A DNA stretch of 51,449 nucleotides. Source: Candidatus Kuenenia stuttgartensis (GTDB lineage Bacteria; Pseudomonadota; Alphaproteobacteria; SMXS01). Shown one piece after another: positions 42,879 through 51,300 of this stretch; within the stretch, counting starts at the first letter, position 1, and the number at the start of each line of letters is the position of its first letter. Under the pieces are notes generated by a model. It was not told where the DNA came from. It searched no databases and saw nothing but the letters and a program-made list of their open reading frames with translations. Where the stretch lies: assembly GCA_943329845.2 (NCBI GenBank), contig CALQFM020000025.1:1-51449 (forward strand). Reading direction: 5' to 3'. The position numbers were made by a program, and so were the translations under genes.

Positions 42879-42896
42879 GGGCCGGGAAACCGGCCC
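42879..42896 (-). promoter_or_regulatory. GC-rich hairpin upstream of leuD
   Basis: GGGCCGG (42879-42885) pairs perfectly with CCGGCCC (42890-42896) around a GAAA/TTTC tetraloop. On the minus strand it lies about 25 bp before leuD and is followed by TCTTCGG, with no T run, so it is more likely an RNA-stability or attenuation structure than a strong terminator. Confidence 0.45.
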
Positions 42897-42941
42897 CCTG
42901 TGGTGGTCGTGTTCGCGTCCGGCCGTGGCCGGAGCGGCAGG

Positions 42942-43118
42942 CTAGTCCGTCACCTTGATGATGCCGAACTCGCCCTTCAAGCCGTCGAAATCGTCGGCGA
43001 TGCCGAGGACGTGCAGCCTTTCCATGCGCGGCCTTTCCTCGGCCGATGCATGTTCTTTCGCCAGTTCGATCGCGCGGCGGAGCGTTGCAGCCCAGAGTTC
43101 GTCACTGATCAGCGCCAT
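42942..43118 (-). CDS. Small protein (58 aa) inside the leuC-leuD interval
   Basis: A 58-residue reading frame begins ATG GCG at 43118 with GGGGAG 9 nt upstream and ends TAG at 42942. The protein [20 protein letters not shown] continues as a predicted amphipathic helix rich in Ala, Glu and Arg, then [20 protein letters not shown] and a short tail. I do not recognise it. Its good ribosome-binding site, codon use like its neighbours and tight fit between leuC and leuD make it a credible gene co-transcribed with leucine synthesis. Confidence 0.65.
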   Translation of the reverse strand: MALISDELWAATLRRAIELAKEHASAEERPRMERLHVLGIADDFDGLKGEFGIIKVTD

Positions 43119-43153
43119 GGTGTCATTCTCCCCTTTTCACCCGGTGCGAAAAA

Positions 43154-44563
43154 TTACTGGAAGTCGCGCACGTCGACCAGATGCCCGGCGATGGCGGCGG
43201 CGGCGGCCATGGCAGGGCTCATCAGGTGGGTGCGCCCGCCGCGGCCCTGGCGGCCTTCGAAATTGCGGTTCGACGTCGAGGCACAGCGCTCGCCCGGCTC
43301 GAGCCGGTCGGCGTTCATGGCCAGGCACATGGAGCAGCCCGGCTCGCGCCATTCGAAGCCGGCCTCGACGAAGATCTTGTCGAGCCCTTCGGCCTCGGCC
43401 TGTTCCTTCACCAGGCCCGAGCCCGGCACGACCATGGCGCTGGTCACGTTCGACGCGACCTTGCGGCCCTTGGCGATGACGGCGGCGGCGCGCATGTCCT
43501 CGATCCGGCCATTGGTGCACGAGCCGATGAACACGCGGTCGATCTGCACCTGGGTCAGCGGCGTGCGCGGCGTCAGGCCCATATAGTCCAGCGACCGTTC
43601 GGTGGCGTGACGGCGGCTGTCCTCGACGAAGTCTTCCGGCGCCGGCACGCTGCCGGTGATCGGCAGCACGTCCTGCGGGCTGGTGCCCCAGGTCACCTGC
43701 GGCACGATCTCGTTGCCGTCGAGGGTGATCTCCACGTCGAACTTCGCGCCCGGGTCGGTCTTCAGGTCACGCCAGGCGGCGACGGCCATCTCCCACGCCG
43801 CGCCCTTCGGCGACAGCGGGCGACCCTTGAAATACTCGAAGGTTTTCTCGTCGGCGCCGATCAGGCCGGCGCGGGCGCCCGCCTCGATGGTCATGTTGCA
43901 GACCGTCATGCGGCCTTCCATGGAAAGCGCCTCGATCACCGGCCCGGCGAACTCGACCACGTAGCCGGTGCCGCCGGCGGTGCCCAGCCTGCCGATGATG
44001 GCCAGCACCACGTCCTTGGCGGTGACGCCGACCGGCAGCGCGCCGGTGACGGTGACGCGCATGTTCTTCGAGCGCTTCTGGATCAGCGTCTGGGTGGCCA
44101 GCACGTGCTCGACCTCGGACGTGCCGATGCCGAACGCCAGCGCGCCGAACGCGCCATGCGTCGCGGTGTGCGAATCGCCGCAGACGATGGTCGTGCCCGG
44201 CAGGGTGAAGCCCTGCTCCGGACCGATGACGTGGACGACGCCCTGGCGGATATCGTCCATGCCGAAATAGGGAACGCCGAATTCCTTGGCGTTCTTCGCG
44301 AGCTGTTCGACCTGAATACGCGATTCGGGATCGGCGATGCCGTTGGCGCGGCCGAGCGTGGGCACGTTATGGTCCGGCACGGCGAGCGTGCCATCCGGAC
44401 GGTGCACCTTGCGGCCGGCCATGCGCAGGCCTTCGAAGGCCTGCGGGCTGGTCACCTCGTGAACCAGGTGGCGATCGATATAGAGGACACAGGTGCCGTC
44501 CTCCGCCTGATGCACCAGATGGCTATCCCAGATCTTGTCGTAGAGCGTCTTAGGTCCGCTCAT
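43154..44563 (-). CDS. leuC: 3-isopropylmalate dehydratase large subunit
   Basis: LeuC is the 4Fe-4S subunit of isopropylmalate isomerase. The 469-residue protein has [15 protein letters not shown] at the N-terminus and [20 protein letters not shown] with the first cluster Cys. [16 protein letters not shown] and [11 protein letters not shown] contain the other cluster cysteines and substrate contacts. It lies 20 bp after rplS, linking the ribosomal run to leucine synthesis. Confidence 0.97.
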   Translation of the reverse strand: MSGPKTLYDKIWDSHLVHQAEDGTCVLYIDRHLVHEVTSPQAFEGLRMAGRKVHRPDGTLAVPDHNVPTLGRANGIADPESRIQVEQLAKNAKEFGVPYFGMDDIRQGVVHVIGPEQGFTLPGTTIVCGDSHTATHGAFGALAFGIGTSEVEHVLATQTLIQKRSKNMRVTVTGALPVGVTAKDVVLAIIGRLGTAGGTGYVVEFAGPVIEALSMEGRMTVCNMTIEAGARAGLIGADEKTFEYFKGRPLSPKGAAWEMAVAAWRDLKTDPGAKFDVEITLDGNEIVPQVTWGTSPQDVLPITGSVPAPEDFVEDSRRHATERSLDYMGLTPRTPLTQVQIDRVFIGSCTNGRIEDMRAAAVIAKGRKVASNVTSAMVVPGSGLVKEQAEAEGLDKIFVEAGFEWREPGCSMCLAMNADRLEPGERCASTSNRNFEGRQGRGGRTHLMSPAMAAAAAIAGHLVDVRDFQ

Positions 44564-44583
44564 CTGCAGGTCTCCTGCGGTCT

Positions 44584-44967
44584 TTATTCAGCGCTCTTCG
44601 AGCGGCTGAAGTCCTTCTTCTCGACGATACGCGCCGACTTGCCGGTGCGGCCGCGCAGATAGTACAGCTTCGCGCGGCGGACCTGGCCACGGCGGACCAG
44701 CTCGATGCTGTCGAGACGCGGCGAATACAGCGGGAACACGCGCTCCACGCCTTCGCCGTAGCTGATCTTGCGCACGGTGAACGACGAATGCAGGCCATCG
44801 TTCTTGCGGCCGATGCACACGCCCTCGAAGGCCTGCACGCGCTCGCGGTTGCCTTCGACCACGCGCACGTTGACGCGGACCGTATCGCCCGGGGCGAAAT
44901 CGGGAATGGTCTTGCCGGCCGACAGCTTGGCAACCTGTTCCTGGTCGATCTGTTCGATAATGTTCAT
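44584..44967 (-). CDS. rplS: 50S ribosomal protein L19
   Basis: The 127-residue L19 (bL19) begins [18 protein letters not shown] and has [26 protein letters not shown], the conserved SH3-like segment, and [22 protein letters not shown]. It sits at the 30S-50S interface. It is the last of the rpsP-rimM-trmD-rplS quartet. The C-terminal 15 residues ([15 protein letters not shown]) form a short charged tail. Confidence 0.98.
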   Translation of the reverse strand: MNIIEQIDQEQVAKLSAGKTIPDFAPGDTVRVNVRVVEGNRERVQAFEGVCIGRKNDGLHSSFTVRKISYGEGVERVFPLYSPRLDSIELVRRGQVRRAKLYYLRGRTGKSARIVEKKDFSRSKSAE

Positions 44968-44979
44968 TGCACCTGTTCC

Positions 44980-45702
44980 TTAGCCGCTCTTGTTGTTCTT
45001 CTCGGCCATGTGCCGGTCCCATAGGTCGGGCCGGCGCGACCGCGTTATATCCTCAGTCCTGCTTTTCCGCCAAGCCGCAATTTCTGCGTGATGACCGGAC
45101 TGCAGGACCGCGGGGATCTCTCGTCCTTCCCAGTTCTGCGGCCTGGTGTACTGGGGGTATTCCAGCAACCCGTCCGCGAAACTCTCCTCGTTCAACACCG
45201 CCTCGTCGCCGACGACGCCGGGGAGCAAGCGCACCACCGCGTCGATCATGACGATGGCCGCCGGCTCGCCTCCCGACAGCACGAAATCGCCGAGGCTCAC
45301 CTCTTCAACCTGCCGCGCCTCGAGCACCCGCTCGTCGACGCCCTCGAACCTGCCGCACACCAGCGTCACGCCGCCCGCATCGGCCCACCGCCGCGCCATG
45401 GCCTGGTCGAACACCCGGCCGCGCGGCGACAGATAGGCCAGCGGCCTGCCCGCCTTCACCGGATCCGCCAGCGCCGCGTCGATCGCGGCGGCCAGCACGT
45501 CCGGCCGCATCACCATCCCGGGACCACCGCCAGCCGGCGTATCGTCCACGGTGCGATGCTTCCCCAGTCCATGCGCGCGGATGTCCAGTACATCGAGCGA
45601 CCATGTGCCCCGTTCAAGGGCCTTGCCCGCCAGCGAAACGCCCAGCGGGCCGGGAAACATCTCCGGAAACAGGGTCAGCACCGTCGCCGCGAACGCAGGC
45701 AC
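44980..45702 (-). CDS. trmD: tRNA (guanine37-N1)-methyltransferase
   Basis: TrmD methylates G37 next to the anticodon and prevents +1 frameshifting. The 240-residue SPOUT enzyme has [20 protein letters not shown], the [18 protein letters not shown] loop, [11 protein letters not shown] and the knot segment [20 protein letters not shown]. Its start overlaps the rimM stop by one base, and rplS follows 12 bp downstream. Confidence 0.97.
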   Translation of the reverse strand: MPAFAATVLTLFPEMFPGPLGVSLAGKALERGTWSLDVLDIRAHGLGKHRTVDDTPAGGGPGMVMRPDVLAAAIDAALADPVKAGRPLAYLSPRGRVFDQAMARRWADAGGVTLVCGRFEGVDERVLEARQVEEVSLGDFVLSGGEPAAIVMIDAVVRLLPGVVGDEAVLNEESFADGLLEYPQYTRPQNWEGREIPAVLQSGHHAEIAAWRKSRTEDITRSRRPDLWDRHMAEKNNKSG

Positions 45703-46241
45703 TATGCCGTCTCTCCTTCCGCCTCTTCGTCTTCCTCATCCAGGCGCACGACGATCCGTCCGCCCTTCACGTCGACCACCGGCACCGTCTCCCGCCGGAA
45801 CGGGACGAGCACCGACTTTCCGGCTTCGTCGAGGCGGACATCGAGCATGTCGCCCGCCCCGAACGCATGGACGGCGGTTACCGTCCCCAGCTTCCTTCCC
45901 GTCTCATCCTCGGCCGCCAGGCCGATCAGATCGACGTGGAAGAAGCTGTCCTCCTCGTCCGGGTCGCCCATGGCCGCGCGGCTCACGCACAGCCTGGTGC
46001 CCTTCAGCGCCTCGGCGGCGTCCCGGTCCTCGACGCCGTCGAGCCGGGCCACCACGCCGTCCTTCACCGTCCTGAGGCCCTTCAGCCGGAAGACCCTGCC
46101 GCCCGGATCGCCGGTCAGCGGTCCATAGGCGGCGATGGCCTCGGGCGTCTCGGTGAAGGTCTTCACCTTCACCTCGCCGCGCACCCCGTGCGCGCCGGCG
46201 ATGGCTCCCAGGACGACCAGACCCTCGGCCTGGCCGGCCAA
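45702..46241 (-). CDS. rimM: 16S rRNA processing protein RimM
   Basis: RimM binds S19 and helps mature the 30S head. The 179-residue protein has the N-terminal RimM domain ([22 protein letters not shown]) and the C-terminal PRC barrel ([45 protein letters not shown]). A short acidic tail ends the protein. It is placed between rpsP and trmD in the standard order with 3-bp and overlapping junctions. Confidence 0.96.
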   Translation of the reverse strand: MAGQAEGLVVLGAIAGAHGVRGEVKVKTFTETPEAIAAYGPLTGDPGGRVFRLKGLRTVKDGVVARLDGVEDRDAAEALKGTRLCVSRAAMGDPDEEDSFFHVDLIGLAAEDETGRKLGTVTAVHAFGAGDMLDVRLDEAGKSVLVPFRRETVPVVDVKGGRIVVRLDEEDEEAEGETA

Positions 46242-46244
46242 GGC

Positions 46245-46652
46245 TTACTCCGACGCTTCGGCGGCGGCTTCGGCCGGAGCTTCCGCGGCCTTGGCGGCGG
46301 CGGCAGCAGCGGCTTCGGCGGCGGCTTCGTTGGCGCGTATACGCTCCTGCGCCTTCGCCTTCGGCTTGCCCTGGATCGGGTTGTTGCGCTGCGCCGGCGC
46401 GGCGATCAGCTCGGCCGAGGCCAGGAACTTGGCGACCCGGTCGGTGGGCTGGGCGCCCTGCTTCAGCCAGTACTGCATGCGCTCGCTGTCGAACTTCAGG
46501 CGCTGCTCGCTGTCCTTCGGCAGCAGCGGGTTGAAGCTGCCCAGACGCTCGATGAAGCCGCCGTCGCGCGCCGCGCGGCTGTCGGCCACCACGATGCGGT
46601 AGTAGGGACGCTTCTTCGCGCCACCGCGCGCCAGTCTGATCTTCAGTGCCAT
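46245..46652 (-). CDS. rpsP: 30S ribosomal protein S16, Ala-rich C-terminal extension
   Basis: S16 (bS16) is an early 30S assembly protein. The first 80 or so residues are the conserved core ([36 protein letters not shown]). The protein continues to 135 residues with a Lys-containing linker and an Ala/Glu-rich tail over the last 30 residues, which is low complexity and probably helical or disordered. Such extended S16 forms are known in Rhodospirillales-type genomes. It lies 34 bp after ffh. Confidence 0.97.
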   Translation of the reverse strand: MALKIRLARGGAKKRPYYRIVVADSRAARDGGFIERLGSFNPLLPKDSEQRLKFDSERMQYWLKQGAQPTDRVAKFLASAELIAAPAQRNNPIQGKPKAKAQERIRANEAAAEAAAAAAAKAAEAPAEAAAEASE

Positions 46653-46686
46653 TTTCGCTCCTTGTTCTTGGTCTTATGGTTCGTGG

Positions 46687-48039
46687 TTAGCGGGGCAGCA
46701 GGCCGTCGAAACCCGGCGGCAGCTGGGGCATGCCCTTGCCGCCCTTGCCCATCTTCTTCATCATGTCGGCCATCTGCTGATGCTGTTTCAGCAGCTTGTT
46801 GACCTCCTGCACCGAGGTGCCGGATCCCGCCGCGATGCGCTTCTTGCGCGAGGCGGCAATGATTTTGGTGTGCTCGCGTTCCTTCGGCGTCATCGAGTTG
46901 ATGATCGCGTCCTGGCGCACCAGCATGCTCTCGTCGATGTTCGCGCCGGCCAGCGCCTTCTTCAGCTTGCCGACACCCGGTAGCAGGCCGAGGATGCCCG
47001 ACATGCCGCCCATCTTGCGCATCTGCGCCAGCTGCTTCTGATAGTCGACGAGGGTGAACTGGCCCTTGCGCAGGCGCTTGACCATCGCCTCCGCGTCCTG
47101 CTCGCTGACCATCTCCTGGGCCTTTTCGACCAGGGAGACAACGTCGCCCATGCCCAGGATGCGCGAGGCGACGCGCGAGGGATGGAAATTGTCGAGCTCG
47201 TCCAGCTTCTCGCCGGTACCCACCAGCTTGATCGGGCGGCCGGTGACGGCGCGCATCGACAGCGCGGCACCGCCGCGGCCGTCGCCGTCCATGCGGGTCA
47301 GCACGATGCCGGTGACGTTGAGCCGGTCATTGAACTGCCTGGCGACATTGACCGCGTCCTGGCCGGTCAGCGCGTCGGCGACCAGCAGGATTTCGGTCGG
47401 CATGGTGGAGAACTTCACCGAGTCCAGCTCGGTCATCAGGCCCTCGTCCACATGCAGGCGGCCGGCGGTGTCGAGCATCACCACGTCGTAGCCGCCGAGA
47501 CGGGCGGCTTCCATGGCCCGCTTGGCGATATCCAGCGGCATCTGGCCCGGGATGATCGGCAGGGTCGGCACGTTAATCTGGGTGCCGAGGATTTTCAGCT
47601 GCTCCTGGGCTGCCGGGCGGCGCGTGTCGAGCGACGCCATCAGCACCCGCTTGCGGTCGCGGCCGGCCAGCCGCTTGGCGATCTTGGCGGTCGACGTGGT
47701 CTTGCCCGAGCCCTGCAGGCCGACCATCATGATGGCGACCGGCGGCACGGCGTTGAGATTGATGTCCTCGGAGTCGCCGCCCAGCATGGCGACCAGCTCG
47801 TCGTTGACGATCTTGACGACCATCTGGCCGGGCGTGACCGAGCGCAGCACTTCCTGGCCGACGGCGCGCTCACGCACCTTCTCGACGAAGTCCTTGACCA
47901 CCGACAGCGCCACGTCGGCCTCGAGCAGCGCCACGCGCACCTCGCGCATGGCCGCGCCCACGTCGGATTCATTCAGAACCCCGCGGCCCCGCAGCTTGTC
48001 GAAGATGTCGCCTAAACGGCCTGACAGCGTCTCGAACAT
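46687..48039 (-). CDS. ffh: Signal recognition particle protein Ffh
   Basis: Ffh binds SRP RNA and targets membrane proteins co-translationally. The 450-residue protein has the N domain (MFETLSGRLGDIFDKLRGRG), the G domain with GLQGSGKTTSTAKIAKRL, DTAGR and a TRMDGDGRGGAAL closing motif. The Met-rich M domain carries GMGDVVSLVEKAQEM and a signal-peptide groove with MRKMGGMSGILGLLPGVGKLK. It ends MPQLPPGFDGLLPR. It is the first gene of the ffh-rpsP-rimM-trmD-rplS unit and has a structured leader. Confidence 0.98.
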   Translation of the reverse strand: MFETLSGRLGDIFDKLRGRGVLNESDVGAAMREVRVALLEADVALSVVKDFVEKVRERAVGQEVLRSVTPGQMVVKIVNDELVAMLGGDSEDINLNAVPPVAIMMVGLQGSGKTTSTAKIAKRLAGRDRKRVLMASLDTRRPAAQEQLKILGTQINVPTLPIIPGQMPLDIAKRAMEAARLGGYDVVMLDTAGRLHVDEGLMTELDSVKFSTMPTEILLVADALTGQDAVNVARQFNDRLNVTGIVLTRMDGDGRGGAALSMRAVTGRPIKLVGTGEKLDELDNFHPSRVASRILGMGDVVSLVEKAQEMVSEQDAEAMVKRLRKGQFTLVDYQKQLAQMRKMGGMSGILGLLPGVGKLKKALAGANIDESMLVRQDAIINSMTPKEREHTKIIAASRKKRIAAGSGTSVQEVNKLLKQHQQMADMMKKMGKGGKGMPQLPPGFDGLLPR

Positions 48040-48344
48040 TTTCCAAACACCAACGCCACCCGTGGGCGAACCTTCGCTGACGGGTGGGTATCCTCGGACA
48101 CGAAAACACAGCGCTTTCGTTGAGCGGCGCGGAACCTAGGCGCGACGCGGCGGAGAGTCAAGCGTGGAGGGGCCGGACGGGGTCGATGACGACGCCGGGA
48201 TGGTGACCGTTTGGACGGTCGGTCCGCGGCTTCGGTCGTGGATTGTTGGAGTTCAGCCTCGTTTCGGTGCTAATGTACCGTTCCGGACAGACCCTATGAT
48301 GTCGATCGATTGGCAATGGAAGCTCGAAGCCGGCAGGACGCTCA
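48040..48344. other. Divergent intergenic region between ffh and the HWE kinase gene
   Basis: This 305-bp region holds the ffh leader hairpin described separately and must contain the divergent promoters of ffh and the kinase gene. I find no protein-coding frame with family similarity and no clear near-consensus promoter on either strand. Confidence 0.5.
48056..48087 (-). promoter_or_regulatory. Structured hairpin in the ffh leader
   Basis: CCACCCGT (48056-48063) and ACGGGTGG (48080-48087) form a perfect 8-bp stem, and inside it GCGAA (48066-48070) pairs with TTCGC (48073-48077) after a 2x2 internal loop. It lies 17 bp upstream of the ffh start codon. I recall that an alphaproteobacterial ffh leader RNA motif has been catalogued, but I cannot confirm that this is a member. 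Confidence 0.5.
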
Positions 48345-49397
48345 ATGCCAAACAAGGTCAACAAGTCTGAGGATCAACAGGACGCGGAAGCCGAGGTCAA
48401 AGGCTTTCATGACGACCTGGGTCCATTCGTGGTCGCGGCGGAGGCGACGCGTATGGAGATGGTGTTTGCCGACGCGGGTCAGCCCGGAAATCCGATCATT
48501 TTTGCCAACGATGCCTTTCTCTCCCTGACCGGATACGCCAGGGAAGAGGTACTGGGCCAGAGCTTCAATTTCCTGATGGCTCAGGGCGCCGACGCCGAGG
48601 CACTGGGACAGGTCGCGGAAGAGTTCGAGGGGCATGGGACCGGCGGTTCGGAAATCCTCTACCGCCGGAAGGATGGCAGTGAGTTCTGGGCCGCTCTGTT
48701 CATTTGCCCCGTTCGCGATCAGGACGAAAAGATCGTTCAGTATTTCGCGTCGTTCGTGGACCTGACCAGGCATCGGGACGAAGAAACCCGATCCAAAATG
48801 CTGATCGACGAGTTGAACCACCGGGTCAAGAATACCCTCGCTACGGTACAGGCCATCGTCTGGCAGGCTCTGCGAACCGCGAATGATCCATTGGTCATCC
48901 GGCAGGCGATAGGGTCTCGGCTGTTTGCGCTTTCCCGGTCACATGATCTGCTGACGCGCGAAAACTGGCAGGGCGCGGGACTCCATGATCTGATCCGCGA
49001 TACGCTGGAGCCGTTCGGGGTGACGCATGACCGCAGAGACCGCATCGTGATTGCTGGCGAGAACGTACGCTTTCCCCCCAAGGAGGCATTGGCTCTCAGC
49101 ATCGCCTTCAACGAACTTGCCACCAACGCCGTCAAATATGGCGCTCTGGCGAACGAGACGGGATCGATCCTTGTCGATTGGAGCGTCGAGACGACACAGG
49201 GCGGCCCCCGGTTGCTCCTGCAGTGGCGGGAGAAGGGCGGCCCGGCCGTTACGCCGCCTGCGAGGAAAGGGTTCGGCACGCAGATGATCGAGCGGGGTCT
49301 TGCACACGAGCTGAGAGGCACCGTCCACCTCGATTATCGCGAGGAAGGCTTGGCGGTCACGATGGACATTCCCGCACCGGGCGCGCGCGATGGATAA
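48345..49397 (+). CDS. PAS-domain HWE-family sensor histidine kinase
   Basis: The 350-residue soluble kinase has an N-terminal LOV-like PAS domain (about residues 35-140, NPIIFANDAFLSLTGY) and a PAC segment ending ASFVDLTRHR. The HWE-type dimerisation region follows, with the phospho-accepting His159 in MLIDELNHRVKNTLATVQA. Its ATP-binding part has the N box FNELATNAVKYGAL and the family Trp-x-Glu in LLQWREKGGP (Trp294, Glu296). The LOV photoactive Cys position (GxNCRFLQ) reads GQSFNFLM, Phe74 for Cys, so it is unlikely to bind flavin as a photosensor. No membrane segments are visible. A response-regulator gene starts within its last codons. Confidence 0.93.
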   Translation: MPNKVNKSEDQQDAEAEVKGFHDDLGPFVVAAEATRMEMVFADAGQPGNPIIFANDAFLSLTGYAREEVLGQSFNFLMAQGADAEALGQVAEEFEGHGTGGSEILYRRKDGSEFWAALFICPVRDQDEKIVQYFASFVDLTRHRDEETRSKMLIDELNHRVKNTLATVQAIVWQALRTANDPLVIRQAIGSRLFALSRSHDLLTRENWQGAGLHDLIRDTLEPFGVTHDRRDRIVIAGENVRFPPKEALALSIAFNELATNAVKYGALANETGSILVDWSVETTQGGPRLLLQWREKGGPAVTPPARKGFGTQMIERGLAHELRGTVHLDYREEGLAVTMDIPAPGARDG

Positions 49398-49826
49398 TCT
49401 GCTTGCTGGACGCCGTGTCCTCGTCGTGGAGGACGAGACCCTCATCCTCATGATGATTGCCGTGTCCTCGTCGTGGAGGACGAGACCCTCATCCTCATGA
49501 TGATTGAAGCCATGCTGCAGGATCTCGGATGCGAATCCGTCACTTCTGCCGGTACCTGCAATCAGGCGATCTCGCTGATCGAGAGCCAGGTCTTCGATGC
49601 GGCGATGCTGGACATGAACCTGGATGGGCGTGACAGTCAGACTGTGGCCGACGCGCTTGCCACGCGGGGCGTGCCCTTCCTCTACTCGACCGGCAACACT
49701 ACCGGCCATGACCTGAAAAAGGGTTTCAATGGGCGCGCCGTGCTCCGCAAGCCGTTCAGCTTTGAGGAATTGACCGCCGCCCTGGCTCTTCTTCAGCCTG
49801 GTGAATCTCGGACCGCACGCGGTTAG
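49390..49826 (+). pseudogene. Single-domain response regulator, frameshifted by a 47-bp tandem duplication
   Basis: The original gene starts ATG at 49390, overlapping the kinase stop, with MDNLLAGRRVLVVEDETLIL as the first residues. A perfect 47-bp tandem duplication (49412-49458 and 49459-49505) shifts the frame, so translation from 49390 ends after about 37 codons. Removal of one copy restores a 129-residue CheY-like receiver with the acidic EDE, phospho-acceptor Asp in AAMLDMNL, Thr in LYSTGNTT and Lys in VLRKPFSF. A GTG at 49473 could start a 117-residue product, but that lacks the first beta strand. This may be a true mutation or an assembly error. Confidence 0.88.
49412..49505 (+). repeat. 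Perfect 47-bp tandem direct repeat in the response regulator gene
   Basis: The 47-bp unit starting GCCGTGTCCTCGTCGTGGAG and ending CTCATGATGATT occurs twice back to back, with no mismatch. Because 47 is not a multiple of three it changes the reading frame of the response regulator. Confidence 0.97.
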
Positions 49827-49935
49827 GTGCGAGGCGGACCGGCACCGCCAGAGCAATCAGCAGACGATCCTCTTCAACACGATCGACCCTTAGCCGTCGT
49901 TGGACACTACGAGGTTAAGTGGCAACGGGTTTGCC

Positions 49936-50115
49936 TCAATCGCTGCCGAGGCCCTTGCTGGCGGCCGACAGGTTCTTCAGCGTCGTCGCCTCGACGGCGT
50001 CGAACGTGGCGTGGGCGGTGGCCGCTACCGTGCCATCGGGGGAAATCGTCACGGCCAGCCAGGGAAACCCGGCTTCCGGGGGCTCGTAGACGGCGATGAT
50101 CGGCTGGTTGCTCAT
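49936..50115 (-). CDS. Small hypothetical protein (59 aa)
   Basis: From the ATG at 50115, preceded by AAGGAG at 8-nt spacing, a 59-residue protein begins MSNQPIIAVYEPPEAGFPWL and continues AVTISPDGTVAATAHATFDA to an acidic-basic C-terminal helix. I do not recognise it. An upstream in-frame ATG at 50166 has no ribosome-binding site. It runs toward the response regulator and sits beside the kinase pair. A stress-sigma-like promoter may precede it. Confidence 0.65.
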   Translation of the reverse strand: MSNQPIIAVYEPPEAGFPWLAVTISPDGTVAATAHATFDAVEATTLKNLSAASKGLGSD

Positions 50116-50211
50116 GAGTGTCGCTCCTTGCCCGGACCCGCGGATCGCCGCGCCCGGATGGGTCATTGTCGGTCGGTCCGGCGCAGCGCATCGCGGCCGG
50201 TCAAAAGCTCA

Positions 50212-50237
50212 AACGCTTCGACCGCGGTAGAGGTTCA
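50212..50237 (-). promoter_or_regulatory. Possible EcfG-type (general stress) promoter
   Basis: On the minus strand TGAAC (50237-50233) and CGTT (50215-50212) are 17 bp apart, one mismatch from the alphaproteobacterial EcfG promoter consensus GGAAC-N16-17-CGTT. It would drive the 59-residue gene with a leader of about 90 nt. Confidence 0.3.
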
Positions 50238-50399
50238 ACAGCATTGCCTATTTCCGTGACGGTGCATTCAATTGCCCCCGCTTCGGTCCAAACGCTCACT
50301 GACGGCAGGTTTTTCGGGAATCCCGCGCAACATCCATGCGCGTCGAACGGCCCGCCACCATGATACGGTTTGTGGCCCTTCGAACCTCGAGCGCCCGAC

Positions 50400-51281
50400 A
50401 TGCAGCACCTCAGCACCCTGGTCGACATCATGCGGCACCCGGCCAACGCCGCGACGCCGGTGCGTGGCGCGCTGCGATATCTGGCGTGGAACGTGGCGCG
50501 GCGGCTGATCGACACGCGGTTCGTGACCGAGCTGCCGGGCGGCGCGCGGATTCTCTATTCCAACCGGGAGAACTACGCGACGCTGATCTACTGCAACGGG
50601 CTGTTCGATTTCGAGACCATGCTGTTCGTCCTCCATTATCTCGCCGGGGACGACCTGTTCATGGATGTAGGCGCGAACATCGGCATGTACACGATCATCG
50701 CGAGCGCCGCCGCCGGGGCGCGGTCGATTGCAATCGAACCCGTACCCGCCACATTCGCCGACCTCGCCGGCAATATCCGCCTCAACGGGATCGAGGACCG
50801 GGTGGAGGCGCGGAACGTCGGCGTTGGCGACCGGCCCGGAATGGTGCGGTTCACCGCGGACAAGGGCGGGATGAACCACATCCTGCCGGTAAATGGCAGC
50901 GGCGGGATCGAACTGCCGGTGGTCACCATCGACAGCCTGCTGGCGGGCCGGGATTGCGCCGTGATGAAGCTGGACATCGAGGGCTACGAGCTGCCGGCGC
51001 TTCGCGGCGCGTCGGCCACGCTTGCCAACCCGTCGATGAGAGCTCTGATCGTCGAGATGAATGATTCCGGGCTGCGTTACGGGATTCCCGACAGCGAGGT
51101 GCATGCCTTCGTCCTCGACTTCGGCTTCAGGCCGTGCCGCTACGACCCCGCGACCCGGACGCTCACCGAGGTGGCGGGCCTGTCGCGGCACGGGTTGAAC
51201 GCCCTCTATGTCCGAGATCCGTCCGCCGGGGCCAGGCTCGCCGAGGGCCGGCGCGTGACCGTTGCCGGCAGACGCTACTGA
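50400..51281 (+). CDS. FkbM-family methyltransferase
   Basis: From the ATG at 50400 the protein is 293 residues; a TTG at 50370 is an alternative start. It has the AdoMet-binding motif MDVGANIGMYTIIAS (about residues 88-102), an acidic AIEPVPATFADL strand-2 motif and the FkbM signature VMKLDIEGYELPALRGA around residue 190. VIVEMND-type residues follow (ALIVEMNDSG). FkbM proteins methylate sugars, polyketides or lipids. The substrate here is unknown and no biosynthetic neighbours are present, although an IS3 element follows, so the gene could be part of a transferred segment. Confidence 0.88.
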   Translation: MQHLSTLVDIMRHPANAATPVRGALRYLAWNVARRLIDTRFVTELPGGARILYSNRENYATLIYCNGLFDFETMLFVLHYLAGDDLFMDVGANIGMYTIIASAAAGARSIAIEPVPATFADLAGNIRLNGIEDRVEARNVGVGDRPGMVRFTADKGGMNHILPVNGSGGIELPVVTIDSLLAGRDCAVMKLDIEGYELPALRGASATLANPSMRALIVEMNDSGLRYGIPDSEVHAFVLDFGFRPCRYDPATRTLTEVAGLSRHGLNALYVRDPSAGARLAEGRRVTVAGRRY

Positions 51282-51300
51282 TTTGGTGACAGTGCAGTTA

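Noticed and set aside
48120-48344. EcfG-type promoter for the kinase gene
   Set aside because: A GGAAC occurs near 48131 on the plus strand but no CGTT follows at 16-18 bp.
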